Positions 53,901-61,480 are shown, counted from the stretch's first letter. The stretch: 64,000 nt of DNA from Cellvibrio zantedeschiae (GCF_014652535.1 NZ_BMYZ01000001.1:1302001-1366000); one strand, 5' to 3'. Numbers and translations: made by a program. Notes: generated by a model not told the origin, from the letters alone.

Positions 53901-56663
53901 ACGAAACGCCGCTTGGGCAACATTGCGTGCAGCAGATTTCACTACCGCCGCAAGATGTTCCTGAAGGCTCACTTCCTCTGGCTTTATCAAGGTATCTACC
54001 ACCGCAAACAGCAGCGTTGGGATGAGAATAATGCCGGTAACCGTGAGCGTCCAAAACCAGACATCACCCGCAATGCACCAGCCGAGCAGGAGCAATAACA
54101 GGAGCGCTATGGGCGCGAGGCTGCGCACCAAATTGTCCATAATTTTCCAGCGCGATAAGGCAGACAGCGGATTCCCTGCACTTTTGCCATTAGCGCCGGG
54201 CACACGCGGTAAAATCCAACTGGCGATTTGCCAGTCACCGCGAATCCAGCGCGAGCGGCGGGTAACATCGGCGGTGTAATGGGTGGGATATTCCTCTAAG
54301 AGTTGAACATCGCTAATAAGGCCAGAGCGTGCATGGCAACCTTCCAACAAGTCATGGCTGAGGATTCGATTTTCTGGCAGGCGATCTTTGAGTGTGAACT
54401 CAAATGCATCTATGTCGTAAATTCCTTTGCCGATAAACGAACCTTCGTTAAACAAGTCCTGGTAAATATCGGAAACCGAGCGAGTGTAGGGGTCAATACC
54501 CGGTTCACTGCCAAATAAGCGCGCATACACTGAGCGGTTTGCGCCCGCCATACTGGCGGCAATACGAGGCTGTAAAATTCCGTAGCCACCAATGACACAG
54601 CGTTTATTTTTATCAAAGCGTGGACGATTTAGCGGATGAGCCATGGTGCCCACAAATTCACGGGCGCTATCGCGTGGCAGTTGGGTATCCGTATCCAGCG
54701 TTATGATGTATTTCAATTCGTGCAGTTTTGCGGTCTTGCCCACAATCAGTGAAAACTTCGCCCGTGCCGCTTGGTCGTTGTCCGCATCTGCGCGCAAAAA
54801 AGCGTTGAGATCAGCAAGCTTGCCGCGCTTACGCTCGTGGCCCATCCACACCTGATCCACCGCGTTCCATAAACGCGGGCGATGGAATAAAAAAAAGCGG
54901 CTTGTCTCTGGCTCAATGCGAGTGTCGCCATCAAATGTATCGATTAGCGGATACTTTTCATTGAGCCGTTCAATACCTTTCTGCGCGTACTCCAATAGAG
55001 TTGAATCGGAAGGCAAAACTTCTTCAGCGGCATCACCAAAATCTGTGAGCAAAGCGAAATATAAGTTGGCGTCGCGGTTGCCGAGGAAGCGAACTTCAAG
55101 AGCTTCCAGCAACTCATCGGTGTGCTCAATGGAGCAAAGCAGGGTGGGAATTACCACCATGGTGCGAGCATCCTTGGGCAAGCCGTCGTCAAAGTTCATG
55201 CGTGGCAACAAGGTTGGTTTGACCATCATCATAGCCAGCCAATTCACCAGCGCTGAAGCCAACTGGCTAGTAGCAATTAAGGCCAAAATACCTATTACCC
55301 ACAAGGGCCAACCATCGACGTCACTCGCTCGCACTTGCGCTAACAAACCACTGGAAAAAAGCAGCGTGAGCAGCACAATACTGCCTACATGCAGGCTTAA
55401 GGGGAAATACCCGGCAATACGTCGCAAACCAGTCATTATGGGTAAGCGCGCTCTTACGGCTCGCTCTAGCTGTGGTAAACCCTTATCAACAAGGTAGTAA
55501 CCTACGTGGGCAGTGTGCGCTTTATCAGGATCGCTTTTATTAGCGGATGCATGTGCAAGTTGAATGGCAGAGTTTGCAATTTCTCCTTCCGAAAATTTGC
55601 TGTGCTTGGCAAGATTATCAATCACACGACGATAAGAGTCGCGTGTTGCAAAATCCATTTTTCGATAAATATCCGCAGGGTCCTGATGCAAAGTTTTTTC
55701 AACCACACTCATTGCTTCCACAAAGTAGCGCCAATCAGTTGCACCCAACACACGCAAGCTGCCAATGCTATTGCTAATTGAAACCTGATCAGCAGCTTGT
55801 TGCTGGGTTTCAATTAAAACCATTTGTTCAATCGTTAAACTGGATTCGGCAAGGCGTTGCTCAATCCAGGTAAGCGGCAATGCAAGAGCGGGGCCGTGGC
55901 CTTGTAAACGGCGAGTAAGTTCCGCCACAAATGAACTCACCATAGGTGGATTGGAACGCGCCATATCGGCGATAACCACAATCAAATTTTTTGGATCGCG
56001 CTCGGCTATTTCAATCATGGAATTCGCCCATTCCTGGGCTTTATTAAAATATTCGCGTGAGCTGCTAATGCGTGCAGCAACACGTCGTAAATTTTCAATT
56101 AGCGCGAGCCGCAACATAATCGGCGTGGCCCAAAGTTCACCCAAGGTTAAGGGGTTGAGTGTTTGATAGGCTGCAATAAATCGGCTCAGGGTTTCTATAT
56201 CTATACGGCCATCTCCGTGAGAAATAACCGCTAAGGCTAAATCGTAAACACGGGGTAAACCTTCTGAGGGGCCATCGGCTAATCGTGGCAGTTCGCGGTT
56301 AAAACGTTTGGGAAGATGTTTGCGTGCAGTGCGAATTTGTTCTTCGATTAAATAAAAATTATCGAGCAACCACTCGCCCGCGGGTGCAATGCGAGTTTTG
56401 GTTTTTACTGTTTCAGTGAGCAGCGCGCGACAATCGAGTAACACTTGCTCGTTGTCATCGAGGCGCTCCAGCAAGCGCGTACTTTTTGCCAAGGGACCTA
56501 AATGATGAATGCCGGCAAGTGCCCTGCCATGTTGCTCCATTTGATCAGCGCTGAATAATTCGGCGCGCAGGGGAGGCTGGTTATCTTGTTCCAGATTGTC
56601 ATTGCGTCCAAACAGACGTCCAGTATCTAACTCCAGGGTTTTACCCCAGCTCGTTGGTTTCAT
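47907..56663 (-). CDS. Giant cyclic beta-1,2-glucan synthase-like protein (GT84/GH94, NdvB/Cgs type)
   Basis: The protein has 2918 residues. About 1-400 is a soluble helical region; hydrophobic helices lie near 410-490, 835-880 and 970-1005. Between them is the GT84 glycosyltransferase with TLDTDTQLP (about 654) and RRSRWIRGDWQ. Next comes a glycoamylase-like domain (YDFGYSTTGELLVRT onward; GLPWGISESGYN near 1500), then two carbohydrate-binding GH94 N-domains and a GH94 phosphorylase catalytic domain with GSGDWNDGMN (about 2593). In Brucella and rhizobial homologues such proteins make periplasmic cyclic beta-1,2-glucans from UDP-glucose, with the GH94 domain setting chain length. An osmo-adaptive periplasmic glucan is the likely product here. 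Confidence 0.93.
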   Translation of the reverse strand: MKPTSWGKTLELDTGRLFGRNDNLEQDNQPPLRAELFSADQMEQHGRALAGIHHLGPLAKSTRLLERLDDNEQVLLDCRALLTETVKTKTRIAPAGEWLLDNFYLIEEQIRTARKHLPKRFNRELPRLADGPSEGLPRVYDLALAVISHGDGRIDIETLSRFIAAYQTLNPLTLGELWATPIMLRLALIENLRRVAARISSSREYFNKAQEWANSMIEIAERDPKNLIVVIADMARSNPPMVSSFVAELTRRLQGHGPALALPLTWIEQRLAESSLTIEQMVLIETQQQAADQVSISNSIGSLRVLGATDWRYFVEAMSVVEKTLHQDPADIYRKMDFATRDSYRRVIDNLAKHSKFSEGEIANSAIQLAHASANKSDPDKAHTAHVGYYLVDKGLPQLERAVRARLPIMTGLRRIAGYFPLSLHVGSIVLLTLLFSSGLLAQVRASDVDGWPLWVIGILALIATSQLASALVNWLAMMMVKPTLLPRMNFDDGLPKDARTMVVIPTLLCSIEHTDELLEALEVRFLGNRDANLYFALLTDFGDAAEEVLPSDSTLLEYAQKGIERLNEKYPLIDTFDGDTRIEPETSRFFLFHRPRLWNAVDQVWMGHERKRGKLADLNAFLRADADNDQAARAKFSLIVGKTAKLHELKYIITLDTDTQLPRDSAREFVGTMAHPLNRPRFDKNKRCVIGGYGILQPRIAASMAGANRSVYARLFGSEPGIDPYTRSVSDIYQDLFNEGSFIGKGIYDIDAFEFTLKDRLPENRILSHDLLEGCHARSGLISDVQLLEEYPTHYTADVTRRSRWIRGDWQIASWILPRVPGANGKSAGNPLSALSRWKIMDNLVRSLAPIALLLLLLLGWCIAGDVWFWTLTVTGIILIPTLLFAVVDTLIKPEEVSLQEHLAAVVKSAARNVAQAAFRLGCLPHEALYSLAAILCSMGRVLFTRRLLLEWNVYSYNSDASSLPETARIMWSNYAISIIAILGLSLLNPFGLVAAAPVILLWLATPYIAWKISQPAEPKAADLPSRDLVFLRKIARKTWAFFDRFVTAEDNWLPPDNMQEDPGPIIAHRTSPTNIGLALLSNLTAYDFGYSTTGELLVRTTDTFDTMGKMERHFGHFYNWYDTRNLQPLPPRYISTVDSGNLVGHLLTLRAGLIDLPKHPITGPQVFDGLMDTLLILADNSPLPHQPLIAQLINLVKAASNAQPNTLKGMLHFLNPILAGSAMVSEQFDTLLDTEAGFWAQAFIRQTGAVHKELFFLAPWLELADPPSNIAHLNDFDRIPTLEELARYEDVLLAHQILATSLVPNPEFTLAEQAWLDEKRGFYRVAHERAKERIKTINQLVAQSTDFATIDYEFLYDPNRKLLAIGYNVDDFRRDASFYDLLASEARLCNFIAIAQDQLPQESWFALGRLRTSTGGEPTLVSWSGSMFEYLMPMLVMPTYDNTLLDQTCRGAVARQIAYGKQRGLPWGISESGYNTVDASLNYQYHAFGVPGLGLKRGLSEDTVIAPYATVMALMVDPESACDNLRRLSAIGLEGRYGFYEAMDYTPARLNRGQTNALICSFMVHHQGMSLLSLAYVLLNRPMQARFESDPALQSTLLLLQERIPKRTVIHNRSAEDNEGSAFFDTTEGSVHTAIGADTPTPDVQLLSNGRYQVMLTNAGGGYSRWREFAVTRWREDTTCDSWGSFIYVRDVESADFWSAAHQPTLKRADSYAAMFSEGRAEYRRRDSDIETYSEIVVSPEDDIELRRVRITNRSGRRRVIEVTSYAEVVLGTQAADATQTAFGKLFVQTEILPNNRALLCTKRPRSAEEFTPWMFHLLAVQGGEVTKVSYETDRLKFIGRGRTLVSPKALTETDELSGSQGSVLDPVVAIRCQIVLEADQWITLNYVTGAAVSRDASMIMIEKYQDYHFADRAFDLAATHSGVTLRQINANESDALLYRRLARSVIYSHSGLRADPAIIQQNRRGQSGLWGYAISGDLPIVLLKIANSDHIELARQLIQCHIYWRMKGLMVDLVIWNEDHAGYRQRLQDQIIGLIATGTEANTIDRPGGIFVRSAEQISHEDRVLLQSVARVIVADGRGTLLEQINRRPPVEKRIPRLKPSRRYRAEEPQDLPLPDLRLRNPFGGFSADGREYVIVTHPDQVTPLPWVNVLANPNFGSVVTESGLAYTWSENAHEYRLTPWSDDAVGATGGEAIYLRDEETGHFWSPSPLPCRSKTPYITRHGFGYSVFEHIEDGIVSELWVYVDLVESVKYSVLKVRNQSGRNRRLSATGYVEWVLGDLRSKTAMHVVTEIDATSGALFAYNAYSTEFGSRVSFFDVDDISRTLSGDRTEFLGRNGSISNPDAMSRVQLSGRLGAAFDPCGAIQVPFELGNGQSRELIFRLGSGHDLTQTRALAQRLRLTGTARAALQRVQAYWQQTLSAVQVETPDESINMLANGWLMYQTLACRIWARSGYYQSGGAYGFRDQLQDTMALVHTRPELMREHLIRSAQRQYPQGDVQHWWHPPIGRGVRTRCSDDYLWLPAAVCRYVQATGDTSVLDERLHFLDGRELNPDEESYYDLPGHSAEAATVYQHCQRAIQHGLRYGEHGIPLMGSGDWNDGMNLVGIHGKGESVWLGFFLYDVLVKFADLAGIYNDQAYVEFCEKEAFQLRRNLEMHAWDGAWYKRAWFDDGTALGTATNSECAIDSISQSWSVLSGAGSDTHSQTAMESLDKHLVRRDHGLIQLLNPPFDKSTMNPGYIKGYVPGVRENGGQYTHAAVWAIMAFAALGDSKRAWELLTLINPLNHTDTEETLNIYKAEPYVVAADVYGVAPHIGRGGWSWYTGSAGLFYRLIIESLLGISRVGNQLHINPCIPENWPGYKVSYRFGKSLYHIAITQSTGKPVLTLNGVLVGKDYLNLVDDGLEHQADLSGSFQKN

Positions 56664-56739
56664 AATGTCAGCCTTGGGAAATAAATATTTTTAGTCTCTT
56701 TTCTTAAGAAAGAGCCAATTCAAAAATAAAAATTGCTGA

Positions 56740-58131
56740 CTACTTCGTCTGTACGCTAACCGGCTTAGCTGCGCTTGAACTTAAGCGCCAAATAACATTG
56801 CCTACATCGTCTGCAACCAGTAAACCGCCTTTGCGATCAAGCGCGACTCCAACCGGGCGGCCATAGGCTTCGCCTTGCTCGCTTAAAAATCCGGTGAGCA
56901 CATCAATTGGCATACCTTGCGGCTTACCATTTGCGAAGGGCACAAAAATAACTTTGTAGCCGCTAGGTGGTTTGCGATTCCATGAACCGTGCTGACCAAT
57001 AAACATGCCCGAAGCGAAAGTGGTGCCTAGCGTTTTACCGTCGGAAGCTGCGAGTCCGAGCGGAGCTGTGTGTGAACCAAGCGCATAATCGGGAACAAGG
57101 GCGGTGGCCACTAAATCGGGGCGGGGTGGTTTTACACGTGTATCAACATTGGAACCAAAATAACTATAAGGCCAACCGTAAAAGGCACCGTCTTTTACGG
57201 AGGTTAAATAATCTGGAACCAAATCATTACCCAACTCATCGCGTTCATTAACGACTGTCCAAAGTGCGTTTGTAACCGGCTCCCATGCGAGTCCGTTGGG
57301 GTTGCGCAAACCGCTGGCAAATACGCGTGAAGAACCGGTTTTTGTATCAACTTCTAAAATAGCAGCGCGCTCGGCTTCTACATCCATACCGCGTTCAGCC
57401 ACATTGCTATTTGAGCCGACAGTTACGTAAAGCATTTTGCCGTCGCGATTGGCAATTAAATTTTTAGTCCAATGATGATTAATATCGCCGGCAGGCAAAG
57501 CACTTATGCGAATCGCCGGCGAGTTGATGCGAATGTCACCGGGCGTGTAATGAAAACGCAAAATGGCATCTGAATTTGCAACATAAAAATCATTGCCAAT
57601 TAATTCCATTCCAAAAGGTGAGTTGAGTCCTTCCAAAAAAACGGACTGCAATTCTGCAACGCCGTCACCATTGGCATCGCGCAATAAGGTAATTCTGTTT
57701 GCGCTTGGTGTGGCAGAACCCGCGCGTTTCATTGCAACTTTCATCGCCAAACCTTTCACGCCTTTGCCTTCTTCCGGTTTTGGTGGCGCATTAGTTTCTG
57801 CAACTAGCACATCGCCATTCGGTAAAACATAGATCCAGCGTGGATGATCCAATTTTGTCGCAAACGCATTTACCTGGGTGCCATCGGCCGCTAGTGGAAT
57901 TTTATTTGCTGGCCAACCAATAGCTTTTGCAATTTTTATGGTGGGTACTAAAGATTTTTCTGGCGCAGGCAATGTGGGGTTGGGGCCCACACCTACATTA
58001 GTTGGTGCTGAAGCAGCTTGGGCATTTATAACAAAGGTTAACAATTTCACAGTAATGGATATGGTAAAAATGCTGCGCAAGCCAAGGCTCACAATATTTT
58101 TTATGTAATACATTTTTCCGATAATTTGCAT
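56740..58131 (-). CDS. PQQ-type soluble sugar dehydrogenase (glucose/sorbosone dehydrogenase family)
   Basis: The protein has 463 residues from the ATG at 58131 (a second ATG at 58116 is equally possible; neither has a strong Shine-Dalgarno). A signal sequence ends near NAQAAS. The rest is a beta-propeller with LDHPRWIYVLPNGDVLVAETN, LNSPFGMELIGNDFYVANSD, GLRNPNGLAWEP, GQHGSWNRKPPSGYKV and GRPVGVALDRKGGLLVADDVGN, typical of the L-sorbosone dehydrogenase/YliI-like family. It would oxidise sugars in the periplasm with PQQ. No pqq biosynthesis gene is in the window. It lies 76 bases upstream of the glucan synthase gene on the same strand. Confidence 0.88.
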   Translation of the reverse strand: MQIIGKMYYIKNIVSLGLRSIFTISITVKLLTFVINAQAASAPTNVGVGPNPTLPAPEKSLVPTIKIAKAIGWPANKIPLAADGTQVNAFATKLDHPRWIYVLPNGDVLVAETNAPPKPEEGKGVKGLAMKVAMKRAGSATPSANRITLLRDANGDGVAELQSVFLEGLNSPFGMELIGNDFYVANSDAILRFHYTPGDIRINSPAIRISALPAGDINHHWTKNLIANRDGKMLYVTVGSNSNVAERGMDVEAERAAILEVDTKTGSSRVFASGLRNPNGLAWEPVTNALWTVVNERDELGNDLVPDYLTSVKDGAFYGWPYSYFGSNVDTRVKPPRPDLVATALVPDYALGSHTAPLGLAASDGKTLGTTFASGMFIGQHGSWNRKPPSGYKVIFVPFANGKPQGMPIDVLTGFLSEQGEAYGRPVGVALDRKGGLLVADDVGNVIWRLSSSAAKPVSVQTK

Positions 58132-58385
58132 AACCAATTCCCGTTAATAGATCTATGGAAGGATCAGGCGTTTGACAAAAAACATTCGCTAGGGTTTTGG
58201 AGGATACGCTTGGGTAAGCGGGCGCTCGGTTCGTCAACACACGGAAATCTTTGTTCCGCCTGGGCAGAATTTATGAGCGTTACCGCACCGACGAAAAGGA
58301 CTTGCGCGCCTAGTGTGGGCACTGTTGGTTCGCACCAGAGTTTTTTACTGTTCAGTCTGTATGAGATTTTAAAAGAGGATTTTTT

Positions 58386-58586
58386 ATGAGTACTTATGAT
58401 GATTTTAGTGTCAGTCGTTTTAAAAATTTCCTTGCAGCGCACAAACCACGTGCCTGGAAGCAAGAGGCGCCACTGGATATGACTGTTTATTCAAAGCCGG
58501 AACCAACTTCCAAAACGCGTATTCCGTCCAAGAACTCATTTACAAATGCGGTAACTGAATCTGTTGTGCATCAACATCTTGGGTAA
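58386..58586 (+). CDS. Small protein of unknown function (66 residues)
   Basis: The ATG follows AGAGGA at six-base spacing, which supports a real gene. The product MSTYDDFSVSRFKNFLAAHK... is basic, soluble and has no membrane segment or Cys. I do not recognise it. It is the first gene of a plus-strand run continuing with a ferritin-like and a DUF2789 protein, and is divergent from the sugar dehydrogenase across 254 bases in which I see no other gene. Confidence 0.55.
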   Translation: MSTYDDFSVSRFKNFLAAHKPRAWKQEAPLDMTVYSKPEPTSKTRIPSKNSFTNAVTESVVHQHLG

Positions 58587-58689
58587 TCCAGGAAACATGT
58601 GAGTAGAAGGAATCGGTTAAATGAAAAGGAATCTTTTCTGAAAAGGAAGTTGCATCATTAGAAAATACCGCTGTGAGTGAGGCACATTT

Positions 58690-59232
58690 ATGACAATTAC
58701 CCTAAGCGACATTGGAAAATTACGTAACCAGGCAAGTGATCACATAGAGCAGGGTGCAATTACCCCAAGCTACACGGCAGATCGGCTAGAAGTTATCAAT
58801 TTATTGAATCAAGCCTTGGCGACTGAGTTGATATGTGTGCTGCGCTATCGTTGCCACCATTTTATGGCGCGCGGAATTCAGGCAAAAAATGTTGCTGCTG
58901 AATTTCTTGTCCACTCCAACGAAGAGCAAGCTCACGCTGATCAAATCGCTGCGCGAATTGTACAGTTGGGCGGGGAACCAGACTTTTCTCCCAATACATT
59001 AACATCGCGCAGCCATGCAGAATATCAGGTAGGCGCTTCGCTTGCTGATATGATTAAAGAAAATTTAATTGCAGAACGCATCGCAATTGATAGTTATCGC
59101 GAGTTAATTCAGTACATTGGCGATAAAGATTCAACGACAAGTCAAATGTTGAAATCGATTCTCGCCGTGGAAGAAGAACATGCAGATGAACTTGCCGATT
59201 TCTTGCAAGATCTTCCCGAAAGCATCCAATAG
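58690..59232 (+). CDS. Ferritin-like / bacterioferritin-type protein
   Basis: This 180-residue four-helix-bundle protein shows the di-iron ligand pattern: Glu in ATELICVLRYRCHHF (helix A), E and H in SNEEQAHADQIAARI (ExxH, helix B), Glu in ENLIAERIAIDSY (helix C) and ExxH as VEEEHADEL (helix D). The length is slightly above bacterioferritin, with a 30-residue N-terminal extension. The heme-ligating Met of true Bfr is not clearly identifiable. It could store iron or detoxify peroxide, like Dps-related stress ferritins. It precedes the DUF2789 gene. Confidence 0.85.
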   Translation: MTITLSDIGKLRNQASDHIEQGAITPSYTADRLEVINLLNQALATELICVLRYRCHHFMARGIQAKNVAAEFLVHSNEEQAHADQIAARIVQLGGEPDFSPNTLTSRSHAEYQVGASLADMIKENLIAERIAIDSYRELIQYIGDKDSTTSQMLKSILAVEEEHADELADFLQDLPESIQ

Positions 59233-59282
59233 TAATTCTGGTTAATTGCTGTCATATACTGGTTTAGATGAGAGAGGTTAGC

Positions 59283-59513
59283 ATGGAAACCCATGAGCAT
59301 GACATGGTCACATTATTCCAACAGTTAGGTCTGCCCTCTGGTGAAGATGACATCCAAAACTTTATAGAGGAGCATCCACTCAATGCGGAAACTAATATTT
59401 TCGATGCAAGTTTTTGGACTCCAGCCCAAGCAAAATTTTTACGCGAGCAAATAAAAGCAGATGCAGATTGGGCGGTTGTTATAGATACGCTTAACACCAG
59501 CCTTCGGCAATAA
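59283..59513 (+). CDS. DUF2789 family protein
   Basis: The ATG at 59283 has AGAGAGG at good spacing; the ATG at 59268 lies before that site and is rejected. The 76-residue product METHEHDMVTLFQQLGLPS... contains the DUF2789 core LFQQLGLPSGEDDIQNFI and FDASFWTPAQAKFLREQIKADADW (residues about 9-70). The family is found in gammaproteobacteria and has no known function. A strong terminator follows 21 bases after the stop. Confidence 0.85.
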   Translation: METHEHDMVTLFQQLGLPSGEDDIQNFIEEHPLNAETNIFDASFWTPAQAKFLREQIKADADWAVVIDTLNTSLRQ

Positions 59514-59534
59514 AATACTTGGTCTTCCCCAAAA

Positions 59535-59566
59535 AATAATGCGCCTTTTGGCGCATTATTTTTTTC
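59535..59566. terminator. Intrinsic terminator, bidirectional
   Basis: AATAATGCGCC (59535-59545), loop TTTT, GGCGCATTATT (59550-59560), then TTTTT, with an A run on the other side. It ends both the DUF2789 transcript and the converging gene at 59578. Confidence 0.88.
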
Positions 59567-59577
59567 TGCCGAATGAT

Positions 59578-60096
59578 TTACGCCCTGGCTGCGGCTAGAT
59601 CCTGATAATCGCCAATTAACTCTTTAAAAATCGCTTGGGCCGCTGCTGTTTCTTCGGTTGATTGGGTTTCAACCACCAAGGCTATTTGCCCGGCCTTAAT
59701 TGCATCATTAACCAATTCAGATAAGGGTTTTGCTTTAGCCGCTGCGCCTGCAGATGCACCTAATATACCGCCAATTCCTGCACCCCAACCCATCATGACT
59801 AAAGGCGCGATTAATGGGCTTGCTACAAATAAAGTAACGTTGGCCGCTACCAATGCGACTTGTGCCAGCCCACCAATAGTCATACCTACTGCTGTACCTA
59901 CTGCACCATCGACCAAAACTTCTTTAAGAACTTCATTGCTTCCTTCAGTTGATCTGTGAGTAGGTGCGACTGACTGAGAATCGAAAATTTGTAAACGCGA
60001 ACGCGGTATGCCGCTACCCATTAATTGCGTATATGCAGTTTCGGCTTGGTCGCGATGAGAGAAAAATCCTGAAATATAATGCCGATAAGTGCTCAT
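59578..60096 (-). CDS. Glycine-zipper stress-type membrane-associated protein
   Basis: The protein has 172 residues. The N-terminal 40 residues (YRHYISGFFSHRDQAETAYTQLMGSGIPRSRLQIFD, about 4-40) resemble the small alpha/beta domain of general-stress proteins such as YflT. The centre (about 65-125) is a hydrophobic Gly/Ala-rich segment with glycine-zipper spacing (GAVGTAVGMTIGG, GWGAGIGGILGASAG). The C-terminus repeats an alpha/beta half (GQIALVVETQSTEETAAAQAIFKE). The function is unknown; similar proteins are stress-induced. Confidence 0.75.
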   Translation of the reverse strand: MSTYRHYISGFFSHRDQAETAYTQLMGSGIPRSRLQIFDSQSVAPTHRSTEGSNEVLKEVLVDGAVGTAVGMTIGGLAQVALVAANVTLFVASPLIAPLVMMGWGAGIGGILGASAGAAAKAKPLSELVNDAIKAGQIALVVETQSTEETAAAQAIFKELIGDYQDLAAARA

Positions 60097-60162
60097 AATA
60101 AATTACCTGATGTTTATATTTCACACGTCGTATTTTTTCATTGCTGTTCGAGATTGTAGAAA

Positions 60163-60369
60163 TCAATTAATGATTTTTTCCAGTTTGTCGTCTTGAATAT
60201 TTTTTAAAGCGTTGCGCATCTCTAATAGAATAAAAGCATCAGCTAAATCATCGTCAATATCAGGTGAATTGTCTTCAACAATTGAATGATATTTTTCAAT
60301 GAGATTTCTAACATCCTCAGCGATGCTGTCGCGGTAGTTTGCTAAATCTATATGAGCGACATGTGTCAT
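60163..60369 (-). CDS. Small acidic helical protein of unknown function (68 residues)
   Basis: The protein MTHVAHIDLANYRDSIAED... is acidic and predicted fully helical, with NLIEKYHSIVEDN and DDDLADAFILLEMRNALKNI segments. The start has AGAGGC at usable spacing. The family is not recognised. It is divergent from the PRC-barrel gene and follows the same strand as the glycine-zipper gene, 66 bases upstream of it. Confidence 0.55.
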   Translation of the reverse strand: MTHVAHIDLANYRDSIAEDVRNLIEKYHSIVEDNSPDIDDDLADAFILLEMRNALKNIQDDKLEKIIN

Positions 60370-60485
60370 TGTGTGCCTCTTTGGTAGAAAAAAATGAGTG
60401 AGTTTAGATTACGAAATGCACACGAAAGACTCTGTTCGGCAACGAACGGATTCAGCATAGGTTTCAGTTCAGTCTTGGAACTGTA

Positions 60486-60549
60486 GTTGCTGTTATTAGT
60501 AGTTGCTTTTATTAGGAGTTGCTTTTATTAGCGGTTACTGTAATTAAAA
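60486..60549 (+). repeat. Four tandem 16-bp repeats upstream of the PRC-barrel gene
   Basis: Four contiguous 16-base units: GTTGCTGTTATTAGTA, GTTGCTTTTATTAGGA, GTTGCTTTTATTAGCG and the diverged GTTACTGTAATTAAAA. They end 53 bases before the start codon at 60603. The common pattern GTTGCT-T-TTATTAG recurs about every 1.5 helical turns. They could be iterated regulator sites or a slippage product. Not a CRISPR: there are no spacers. Confidence 0.75.
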
Positions 60550-60602
60550 GATTCCATAACTATTAATTAACAGTGTATTGAAGCTGATTAGAGGAATTAA
60601 AC

Positions 60603-61373
60603 ATGTTGCATACACTACATGATTTGGAAAGTTTTACTGTGAATGCTGCTGACGGCTACATAGGAAAAGTAAAAGATTTTTATTTTGACGACAGAACATG
60701 GACGATTCGTTATCTGGTTGCTGAAACAGGGACATGGTTAAAAAATCGCAAGGTTTTGCTGCCTGCAACAGCCATTAAATTTGTTAACCTGCAAGAGAAA
60801 AATCTGACGTTGGATATTTCCATGTATCAGGTTAAAAATGGACCAGCTATTGATGACAATATTTCCCTCACGCCACAAACTGAAATTGATTATCTCAGCT
60901 ACTATGGTTATTCATTTTATCGCGGTGTTACCGATGCGCATGGTTATGATCAAGAAGATGACAGAAAGCTTGCTGAAATTTTTGCATGTATAGATGCAGT
61001 AAGACGTACCTATGGTGATCGCCATTTGCGCAGCTGCCAGGAAATCATTAATTACGATATTGAGGCCAGCGACAGTGATGTTGGTTATTTGCAGGGCATG
61101 GTGTTTGATGAAGATACCTGGTCTGTATCTTATTTAATGGTGAATACCAGTAACTGGTGGTTAGGGCATCAAGTATTAGTAGAGCCCCAATTGATCAAGG
61201 ATATAAGTTGGGGAGATGCGAGAATATACGTGGATATGTTGCGCCAGCAAGTTCAGGATGCCCCCATTTTTGATCCCGACACACTGGCTAGCCTCGATAA
61301 AAATCTCGGCGAACATCTTTATCAACGCAATAAAAATATTTACGAAAAAAAGCCTCTGTTTAAGCTTGTTTAA
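60603..61373 (+). CDS. Two-domain PRC-barrel protein
   Basis: The protein has 256 residues. The first PRC-barrel is at about 5-75 (VNAADGYIGKVKDFYFDDRTWTIRYLVAETG) and the second at about 140-205 (IEASDSDVGYLQGMVFDEDTWSVSYLMVNTSNWW). PRC-barrel proteins bind RNA, photosynthetic or cell-division partners in different lineages, and this two-domain soluble form is common near stress genes. The function is unknown. AGAGGA precedes the ATG, and the 16-bp repeats lie upstream. A stem-loop follows ten bases after the stop. Confidence 0.88.
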   Translation: MLHTLHDLESFTVNAADGYIGKVKDFYFDDRTWTIRYLVAETGTWLKNRKVLLPATAIKFVNLQEKNLTLDISMYQVKNGPAIDDNISLTPQTEIDYLSYYGYSFYRGVTDAHGYDQEDDRKLAEIFACIDAVRRTYGDRHLRSCQEIINYDIEASDSDVGYLQGMVFDEDTWSVSYLMVNTSNWWLGHQVLVEPQLIKDISWGDARIYVDMLRQQVQDAPIFDPDTLASLDKNLGEHLYQRNKNIYEKKPLFKLV

Positions 61374-61382
61374 ATCCCAGAT

Positions 61383-61416
61383 AACAAACTGTTTAGTGCC
61401 TACTAAGCAGTTTGTT
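61383..61416. other. Stem-loop after the PRC-barrel gene
   Basis: Fifteen-base arms (AACAAACTGTTTAGT and ACTAAGCAGTTTGTT) pair with a single T-G position around the loop GCCT. It lies ten bases after the stop. No T run follows, so it is at best a weak intrinsic terminator or an mRNA 3'-end hairpin. Confidence 0.5.
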
Positions 61417-61451
61417 CCCTCCAGGTTACTTTGATAGCATCCCGCCTGTAT

Positions 61452-61480
61452 TTAGAACCCATTCATTTTGGTGTTACAAT
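61452..61480 (+). promoter_or_regulatory. greB: Putative greB promoter
   Basis: TTAGAA (61452-61457) and TACAAT (61475-61480) are separated by 17 bases, matching sigma70 hexamers at 4/6 and 5/6. The greB start is 76 bases downstream. Assigned by eye. Confidence 0.4.

Noticed and set aside
54916-55497. 193-residue plus-strand ORF within the glucan synthase gene
   Set aside because: It is antisense to the GT84/membrane part of a well-supported gene and has no recognisable domain.
60486-60549. CRISPR-like array
   Set aside because: The repeats are 16 bases and contiguous with no spacers, and no cas genes are present.
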